Below, one piece after another: positions 17,628 through 24,472 of a DNA stretch of 24,472 bases. A model generated the notes under the pieces. That model saw nothing but the letters and a program-made list of their open reading frames with translations, was not told the origin of the DNA and ran no database searches. Made by a program: the position numbers and the translations under genes. Every line of letters begins with the position of its first letter. The stretch's first letter is position 1. This DNA is from Haplomitrium mnioides (lineage: Eukaryota; Marchantiophyta; Haplomitriopsida; Calobryales). The stretch covers positions 50,764-75,235 of the forward strand of contig JBNGIS010019117.1 in NCBI GenBank assembly GCA_049999725.1, read 5' to 3'.

Positions 17628-17917
17628 GAGTACTTGCGGATAGTGGTGGTGAAGAAGCAAGTGATTTAGAGCGAGAAACCACAGAGTATTTATCTGATGA
17701 TGAAGAGAATACGAGTCATATCTTTGAAGTGGATACGAATATAGAAAACTCAGCGGATGAAGAGAAAGACTTGCCAAGAATGTGTACCATAGAGGTCATG
17801 CCAAGGGTGATGGAAGAAGAGTTTTGAGTCCCAAAACATACCTTGACGACAAAAAAAAGTGGAGCGACGGATTGCTACATTACGTTATGGAGAGGAAGTA
17901 ACAAGTGAAGAAAAAAA
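17628..17917 (+). other. PR-RT spacer of element B
   Basis: Acidic, Glu/Asp-rich frames (17582-17827) typical of the variable stretch between PR and RT in plant gypsy elements. It carries a frameshift and stops before the RT. Confidence 0.5.
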
Positions 17918-18872
17918 ATGTTTGAAGAAATCTTTCATAAGTACATCCATGCTTTTGTTTTTGGTCATAAAGATTTAAAATTGGTAGCACTTGAACAACA
18001 TAGGATCGACTTGGCGAGTTCAGCAAAAATGGTTTGGCAAAAGCAATGGCGGATGAATCCTCCAATAGCGGAGTTTGTCAAAGAGGAGATCAACAAATTA
18101 AAGAAGGCATGATTCATCTATAAGGCAAAAATTTCAAAATGGGTTTCTCCCATTGTAGTGGTGAAAAAGAAAAATAGTAAGCTTCACATTTTTGTGGATT
18201 TCAAAAATTTGAATATAGTAACCAAAAAGGATTATTATCCATTTTTTTTCATTGATGAGACTCTTGAAGAAGTGGTCGTATATGAGTGGTACTCATTTGG
18301 AGATGGATATAGCAATTATAATCAAAAATTTATTGCCTTGAAGCATCAACAACTAACCACATTCCATAGTCTTTGGGGTACTTTTTCTTTTCGAGTAATG
18401 TCTTTTGGTTTGTGTAATGCACCAATCACTTTCAAAGATTTATGCACAAAATCTTTGAGCCTTTCTTGGAAAAATTGTCAAAATTTTTATTGATAACTTT
18501 TGTGTTTATAGAAGTAAAGAAGATCATTTTGACCATATAGAGAAAATTCTACAATGATTGGATGCGGCAAAAGCTTTGTTGAATCCAGAGAAACACGATT
18601 TTGGGTGTCGTCAAGGAGCGTTGTTGGGCCATATTATTTCAAAGGATGTGGTACCGATGGACCCGGAAAAAGTACTCAAAATTCAAGCCCTTCATTTTTC
18701 AATCAACATAACCAAATTAAAGTCTTTCTTAGAGATGGTTGAATATTATCGTGTTTTTATCTTGAACTTTTCAGCCAAAGCAATGGCTTTGACCTACTAT
18801 TTTAAAAAAAAAAAGTGGAGCACTCCTCAATTTTCAAGGATGAAGGTGCCAAAATATCCTTTGAATGTTTGA
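17918..18872 (+). pseudogene. Reverse transcriptase of element B
   Basis: 17918-18112 gives the N-terminal approach (KQWRMNPPIAEFVKEEINKL, then TGA 18110). After it comes WVSPIVVVKKKNSKLHIFVD, the fingers strand. WYSFGDGYSNYNQK (about 18287-18328) carries the first catalytic Asp (18302-18304). After a frameshift the second catalytic site reads FIDN (18486-18497) where [FY]xDD is expected, so the last Asp is Asn. GCRQGALLGHIISKDVVPMD and SFLEMVEYYRVFILNFSAKA (18600-18780) are the thumb and connection, continuing to 18872. RT would copy element RNA into DNA. The Asp-to-Asn change plus stops and shift make it inactive. Confidence 0.85.
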
Positions 18873-19210
18873 AAAATGCGGTGATAAGCACGCTAGTATT
18901 GGCAAGGGCAAATTGGAGAGTACATGATCATCCTATGGCATTTGCAATTTAACGTATAGTAGAGGCCCAAAAAAACTACTTAGTAAATAAAAGAGAAGTT
19001 TGGTCGTAAATTGTGCGATTAAGAAATTTTGTAATTCTTTTTTAGGAGGAAGATTTACCATAGTGACAAATCACAATACCTTGAAATATATTTTCAACAA
19101 GTCTAATGCCGAGGGAAGAATTTCTATGTGGAAATCTTTGTTGGTTGAATTCAACTAGAATATCAAAGATAGACTAATAAGAAAACATCTAAATATGGAT
19201 ATTCTATCGT
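18839..19210 (+). pseudogene. RNase H of element B, internally deleted
   Basis: FECLKNAVISTLVLARANW starts the domain at about 18860, in a frame different from the RT end. The expected strand with the first catalytic Asp (DAS-type motif) is missing. The text jumps to VHDHPMAFAI, the later HPIxFASR-like segment, which implies an internal deletion. After another frameshift GGRFTIVTNHNTLKYIF (19045-19095) matches the V-x-TDHxxLKYL motif, with Asp changed to Asn. RNase H removes RNA from the RNA-DNA hybrid during reverse transcription. This copy cannot do so. Confidence 0.7.
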
Positions 19211-19322
19211 GAGCTTATCTTAAACTTGGTAATGAAGTGCTTGAAAAGGAGTTTCTATACGAGAACATCTTCAGCATGAGTGTCATACAAGAGAAGTATG
19301 AGGGTGTCTGCTCGTATCTTCA

Positions 19323-20424
19323 TTGTTTTATCGCACTAGCAAAGACGGCACAATGCGTCGTTGCTTGATCCCTCTCTTGACTTCTCATGTATTGCGAGGA
19401 TGCCATACCTCTCAATGTGGTAGTCATTTTGTGAGAAAGACCACTGCTATGAAAATTCTTTGTTCTGGCTACTGTGCCCCACTTTTTTTTGCACATGCCC
19501 ATAAGTTTACACGGACCCTCAATGCTTGTCAAAGAAGCGGTCATTCTACAAAGGCATATGAAATGCCTATAGTGTCACTACTTCCAAAGTTTGCTTTGAA
19601 AAATGGGGTCTCAATTTTATTGGCCCAATCACTCCTCCCTCTTATAGTCACCAAGATCAATACATCTTTACTACCAGTAATTATATCACAAAGTGGGCCA
19701 AAGCGGTTGCCCTTTAAGTTGATAACACAACTTTTGTTGCCTCTTTTTTTTACTCCTATGTCCTCACTCGATTTGGGTGCCTACTCAAAATTGCTAGTGA
19801 TTGGAGCAAGCATTTTCTAAACACAATTTTTACCATTTTCACGACGTAGTATTCCATTTGCAATCACACTTTGGATCCTTTCAACCCTTAGACCAATGAA
19901 CAAGCCGAATCCACAAACAAGATCCTCAAGTCAATTCTTACAAAAATAGTTTCAGCCCATCGATCAAGTTGGAATAAACATTTGCATGTTGCTTTATGGG
20001 CTTTTTAGTCAATGACATGTTACAATTCCTTTTGTTTAGTGTATGGTCAAGAAGCTTTGCTCCCGATTGAGATCCAAGTTCCCTCCTTGCGAATTGCAAT
20101 CGCTTATCGGCTAAGTCCTATCGAGTTCTTATAAAACCAACTAGAATCTTTAGAACAATTGAATGAGACATGCATCACTTCAAGTGCCTTATGGTTTCCC
20201 CACCAATTGCAAGTCAAGAACCAACATGGCCAAAACATTAAAGACAAATCCTTTTTGGTAAAAAAACTTGGTCTTAGTCTTTGATATGCAATTCATTTGA
20301 TTCACCCACAAACTTACTACCCACTGGTTAGGTCCCTATCAAGTCACCTTTGTTTACCCTCATAGATATATGAGATGAGACGCTTGACAAAACTGCCTTT
20401 ACTGCTTTAGTAAATGCCAATTGG
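19323..20424 (+). pseudogene. Integrase of element B
   Basis: HHCC zinc-binding region in 19323-19560 (HVLRGCHTSQCGSHF ... LNACQRSGH); the first Cys of the CxxC pair appears as Leu. The core continues in another frame: KWGLNFIGPITPP (from 19601) has Asn (19613-19615) in place of the first catalytic Asp. IASDWSKHFLNT keeps the second Asp (19799-19801). TNEQAESTNK keeps the Glu (19907-19909), with 35 residues between Asp and Glu, the DD35E hallmark. Stops (TAG near 19846, 19889 and 20008, TAA near 20131) break it. FCLVYGQEALLPIEIQVPSL marks the Tat/Athila-type C-terminus. Integrase inserts the DNA copy into the chromosome. Loss of the first Asp would abolish this. Confidence 0.85.
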
Positions 20425-22055
20425 GTGGAATTATATAATATATAATGTTCCTTTTTGTGTTTGTATTTCTTATTAGTTTCTATTTTCATGAGTCGATTTT
20501 TTCATTTTCGGTTCTTCAAGTTTGTTTCGAATGTTTAGTTCAATGTCGGCTCTATTGTTCCTTTGCCATCTCATTCTTGTTTGTCCTTACGAATCTTTTG
20601 CACATGATGCTCAAGCTTAAGCAAGAAAATCTAATCCGACAGAAGATTGGCAAGAACTATACACTCAAAAGAGCACAAAAGTAATGAAAGTGATGTTCAA
20701 TTAGATCTACATTGACTTATTATTGACATTGCAACGACTTCAGCAACAACAATAGGAAATTTGCGAATTCTTCATTACTAGATTTGATGTAGTAGGAATT
20801 ATACTTTAGAATAGAATCTAAATGTTCATAATGCAAGTATAGGCAAGTGCGATCAAGTCAGATCAAGGGGTCAATTGATCATTAAGACCTTTAAGAGAAT
20901 CAAATGATCAAATCTCCAGTATGGTGAGCATACTCAAGGGTTGTGAAAAGGTTTCTAAGTTTTTAATTCTTGTGGGTTTGTTAATAGATTGTTTATATAT
21001 TCATGATTAAAAAAGAAGAGAATGAGGAACCGCATGAGGAGCACAAGCGGAGATCCGGTAGGCTGCAACATCATCGATCATGAATCGACCAAGGGATGGT
21101 ACTTGTCAGTACAGGGAAACAAAATAGCAAGTACCTGACACTGAGGGATGATGGGCAAAGAAAAGCACAAGAAAACTTGACAGAGGATTCAACATGAAAG
21201 ACTCTCTCTCCTCTCGAGAGTGTAGGTTAATGAAAAATAGTTGAAGAAGATGTGATGTGAGTATGGTAATTTTCATGTGGCTAGCATCACGGTACTCTCT
21301 AAATCTCGAGGAATGGTGTGATTCTAGTTCTGAGATCTTAAAGAAAAGCAAAACTAGCAAGATCCCTCAGAATGTGCTATGAAGTTTGGTGTTCGTTTGT
21401 TATGAGGTTTTCAAAAAGAAAGTATTGGAATTATATGTAATTCAAGGATGGTGTTTTGGGAAAAATGTATGAAATTAAGTAAAAGAGATGAAGCAACTCT
21501 CAAATTTTTTTCTCAATTGAGAAAATAGAGCTAAATGGATAGAATCGGGTGTTGGTTTGAAGACAAAGCAAGAGAGATGAACTTAGAGGGATTCGAAGTC
21601 AGTCAACAGAAATAGTTCAAAAGGTTTCATCAAGAATATATCAGAATCCAATCCGTTAAGCTTGGAATTGGACTATTTACTATTGACGGGCCGCGTAAAT
21701 GCGTTGTAAAGAGTCATAATGAGAAAGAGTGGTTAGGTGACCGTGGAAATCTTGAATTTCATTTTTTGCACCAAGTCAGAAGCTATGTGGAGAGGACAAA
21801 AAACACACATATTGCTATATGAAGATCTGAATAAAAGCCAACACTATTTTGCCAAATTGAAGAGAGAGAGACAAAGAATTAAAACCGCCTATGGAGATTG
21901 AAGGAGTAAAAGAACAAGAGATGAGTAGAACCAATGGAGTTGCTAGTGTGTCATCTGGGCCAATCAATATTTTCCACATTATCTCACACGACTTGCAGAA
22001 ATACTTATAGAGGAGTGGATTGTGAGGACTCTTTGGAAGAACTTGGAATCTTGAC
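20425..22055. other. No gene; possible 3' end of element B
   Basis: T-rich DNA to about 20600, then mixed. A purine run at 21009-21022 (AAAAAAGAAGAGAA, continuing GAGGAA after one T) could be a polypurine tract, but no repeated LTR start follows. Minus-strand frames at 21106-21360 and 21815-22057 have no recognisable domain. Confidence 0.45.
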
Positions 22056-24036
22056 ATGAGCGAGATCTTTCAGAAGGAAGAGATCACCTAGATTGATGTG
22101 AGGGAAGGAGAGATTCTAATCTTAGTAAAGAAAACTTCCTTCTATGTAACGAAGGAAGCAGTGAAGAGAATTTATCGATTGTCACAAGAGGATTGTTTGG
22201 AGAGGGTAATTAAAGAGGATGAGCATTTGGCATACTCAGTAGCAAACCTCACAATAACAAACAATGGGTGCAAGATTCCAAAGATTAGAGACTCTCTATT
22301 GCAAGAGTTTGTCTAATTGTTCTCATGCATTATGTTCCAATTTAAGTTTCGATATGTGATGAGAGAAAACTTTATTCTACTATTGAATGTTTAGAGAGGC
22401 CACACTAAAGAGGTGGAAATTTTCATAATGAGTACAATCACAAGGTACTTCAAGCTTTCATGGTCAAAGAATCTTGTGATCTAGTTCAAGCCATTTCTAT
22501 TACATCAATTGGAGGCATTCAGGATATATAATGGTGATGAATTGTGACCGATTGAGAAGGATAAGAGAACAATCTCAAAGGAGATGGAGTGGAAAAATGG
22601 GATTCCAAACAAGCCACAAAAGAAGCCTTGGAGCATGCCTTTGACGGATCCGAGCGTTGGGGAGAAAGATATGCAGATTATTAATCAGCCTTATGCAAGG
22701 CTAAGTAAGGAGGTGAGAATGGAGCAGCAAGGAGTTTGGGTTCTACAAGCAAGAGCTACGCCCGTGGTGATTCCAAGTGGAGAGGGGGTTTTGGCTTATC
22801 TGACTGCTTGCTAGAGACTAGAAGAGAAATAGACCATTCAGATGGTAGATTTGGTGGAAGATGATGCTCCAAAAGAAAATTGGGAGGCAATCTTGGAGAG
22901 GGAAAATGTCTCAAGGTAGAATTTGCAACAAGCAATCCAAGAGATTAATTTGCATAGGAGAGTGTAAATTTGTCAAGTAGCAATTCCAGCAAAAGAAAGA
23001 AAAGGAGGCAATGTTAACATAAAAGAGATTATTGTTGAAGTAGTGGCAGAGATGCAGGAGATTGTTCAGCCAACGGTGATCTAGAAAGAAGAAGTCCTAG
23101 TTGGAGCTAACGAAGAAGTAGTGTATGGCAAAGAAGTACGACAAGTAGAGGTAAAAGAGCTTTGATTGGATGAATCAAGGAAAGAAGTCTAAATAAGAGA
23201 GGAGGAGATAGAGTCAGATGATGACAATTGGCAACAAGGAATTTGAAAAGTAATTTAACAAACAAAGATGAGGGAGAATCGACTAGAAAACATGATTTTC
23301 CATGAGAGGAGAGAACAGACAACAACCAAAAAAAAAACGTTGAGTGAAGCTCAGCAATAGTTATTAAGGATGTCCAAGAAATATTTCAAGTAGGAAAAAT
23401 TAAGATTGAGCGATGGGGTTAGAGAAACATGTCAACAAAGATGTGGGTGAAATACAAAGGTTAGAAAGTCAAGTGGTATAGATGACAAAAGGATTACAGG
23501 AAGCAGAGAATAATGCAAAGGTGTTTAAGAAGGAGAAGAATGTGGTCGAGTCTGAAGTGTTGAGAAGAGGCTACATAATTGACCTGCTGCAAGCCTAAGT
23601 CAACGTACATAAAGAGATGGAGAAAAAATGGGCTGAATTTTATCAAGGGATACCGATGAGGGAGAAAGATGAGGTGAAGAGGTCCTCTATGTTGCAAGCA
23701 AAGGTGGATGCTTGGTGGCAAGAATTGATGGAGTACAAACAATGCAAAATTTTGAAAGAATTAGTCAAGGTTGTGTGTGATGCCATGTGCCTTAAGAAAA
23801 TGTTGGTAAATGTGCAAGGAGTGTGATCAGATACTCTAGATTGGATTGACCGGACTCTTTAGCAGCTTATCATCGATGTAGCATAAGCTAACCAAGAAAT
23901 GAGACAAACAATGGATCAAATAGCCATTTTGGAGGCAAAGCGATGGAGAGAAGAAGCTGAGGATCTTTTGAGAAGTAAAGCGATAAAAGACCCAAAGGAA
24001 GCTAGATGGAGTGGTGCCCTGGTTTGTAGAAGTTAG
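22056..24036 (+). pseudogene. Long decayed reading frame of unknown function with C-terminal coiled coil
   Basis: From ATG 22056 (MSEIFQKEEIT) one frame stays protein-like to about 23400, then a single frameshift leads into a second frame from about 23413 to TAG near 24034. Together they make about 655 codons, with about 20 in-frame stops (10 TAG, 6 TAA, 4 TGA by my count). The N-terminal third looks globular (FYVTKEAVKRIYRL, HLAYSVANLTITNNGCKIPK, MFQFKFRYVMRENFILLL). The middle has Trp/Pro-rich text (PQKKPWSMPLTDPSVGEKDM), then Glu/Lys/Val-rich disorder. The last 200 codons have heptad-like coiled coil (EIQRLESQVV, KGLQEAENNAKVFKKEKN, ILEAKRWREEAEDLLRSKA). I do not recognise the family. Extra open reading frames of Tat-lineage elements are one possibility, a decayed host gene another. 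Confidence 0.5.
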
Positions 24037-24430
24037 AGATTATATAATAGTAGAAGATTTAATGCGAGTTCATAGTGTCGCTTAGAGTTGGTTAAGTCCA
24101 TCTAGGACGTATTTTGGAGTTTGTCTTCCGATCTTTGTCTATTCTTTCAATAATTTCCTTATCATTGTAAGACTCAAGGTTGAATAAAGAAAGTATTCAC
24201 TGAAGATGATCCAAATTTTATTTAGACTCCAAAATCGTTCTAAGGTTTGAGTGTTAAAGAGTTTAAGGTTCAAAAAGAAGTTTAATTAAAAGATTAAATG
24301 AGTGATAATCTATTTCAAGAAATAAAGGGGCTTAATTTGATCCTCACTAAGCTCAATTAACTGAGAAATCTATCATTTGAGAAGAAGCATTGGATATAAG
24401 AGCCAAGATAAAGTGAAGAAGTTGTCAAAC

Positions 24431-24433
<3 letters not shown>
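24037..24433 (+). other. Non-coding tail after the unknown reading frame
   Basis: No further coding. AATAAA at 24183-24188, about 150 bp after the end of the reading frame, is placed where a polyadenylation signal could be, but AATAAA is common by chance in AT-rich DNA. Confidence 0.4.

Positions 24434-24472
<39 letters not shown>
24434..24472. repeat. (GA)n microsatellite at the right edge
   Basis: Uninterrupted AG/GA run of about 39 bp cut by the window end. It is the same repeat class as at 10193-10671. Confidence 0.95.

Larger units (their letters stand above)
15961..20424 (+). mobile_element. Element B: decayed Tat/Athila-like Ty3/gypsy retrotransposon (internal region)
   Basis: Plus-strand order gag, zinc knuckle, protease, reverse transcriptase, RNase H, integrase is the Ty3/gypsy order. 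The integrase end reads FCLVYGQEALLPIEIQVPSL (about 20029-20088), a signature of the non-chromodomain Tat/Athila lineage. No chromodomain follows. Many stops, several frameshifts and lost catalytic residues show a dead copy. LTRs were not found on either side. Confidence 0.85.

Noticed and set aside
19323-19820. 165-codon open frame as an intact small gene
   Set aside because: It is the HHCC part of the element B integrase that runs past a frameshift. Its second half is out of frame with the integrase core.
1-24472. tRNA, rRNA, CRISPR array, bacterial-type operons
   Set aside because: No cloverleaf, rRNA signature, spaced identical repeats or operon-like gene spacing was seen. The sequence is eukaryotic repeat DNA.

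Overview
This window looks like repeat-filled intergenic DNA of a large plant genome. No intact protein-coding gene, tRNA, rRNA or CRISPR array could be supported. What can be read is a set of decayed LTR retrotransposons in several states of damage, with microsatellites ((TA)n, (GA)n, (AAT)n) and two assembly gaps (2019-2028 and 10229-10628). The combination of a Tat/Athila-like Ty3/gypsy element, copia-like fragments, CAG-type nonsense decay and long AT-rich stretches suits a seed plant with a big genome, possibly a gymnosperm. The species cannot be named from this sequence.

Layout. 1-735: (TA)n followed by two possible short coding remnants of unknown identity. 736-3880: mostly unrecognised, with a 10-N gap inside a 44-bp duplication, a minus-strand copia-like primer-binding-site fragment (2454-2615) and an unidentified reading frame (2846-3268). 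3880-7150: unassigned LTR-like DNA with two tandem hairpins (4030-4129) and a field of degenerate TCRAGCA-type motifs (about 4520-6200). 7159-12100: element A, plus strand. 12702-12884: an inverted repeat and a minus-strand gag-like scrap. 12885-15960: AT-rich DNA with no gene, holding a 72-bp tandem duplication. 15961-20424: element B, a decayed Tat-like Ty3/gypsy element with gag, protease, RT, RNase H and integrase in order. 20425-22055: no gene. 22056-24036: a long decayed reading frame of unknown function ending in a coiled coil. Then an AATAAA and a terminal (GA)n.

Element A is the most interesting object. One reading frame (7352 to about 9250) runs through gag, a broken zinc knuckle and an aspartic protease whose active site reads LLDTCA. 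It is followed by a cytosine-5 DNA methyltransferase-like domain: motif I around LLELFGG at 9841-9861, and a frameshifted Pro-Cys of motif IV at 10107-10112. A 400-N gap flanked by (GA)n comes next. After it are the post-core tail of a Ty3/gypsy integrase and then a PHD finger split by a frameshift (11274-11406). A G12 polypurine tract and the start of an LTR follow. Retrotransposons carrying DNMTs have been described in dinoflagellates and charophyte algae. A gag-PR-MTase-[gap]-IN-PHD arrangement in an apparent land plant deserves checking. RT, RNase H and the integrase core are not visible in element A; they are either hidden in a mis-sized gap or deleted.

The stop codons in element A are strikingly biased: 13 of 14 in the gag-to-MTase frames are TAG. 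This fits CAG-to-TAG decay at CHG-methylated cytosines, though only alignment with relatives can prove it.
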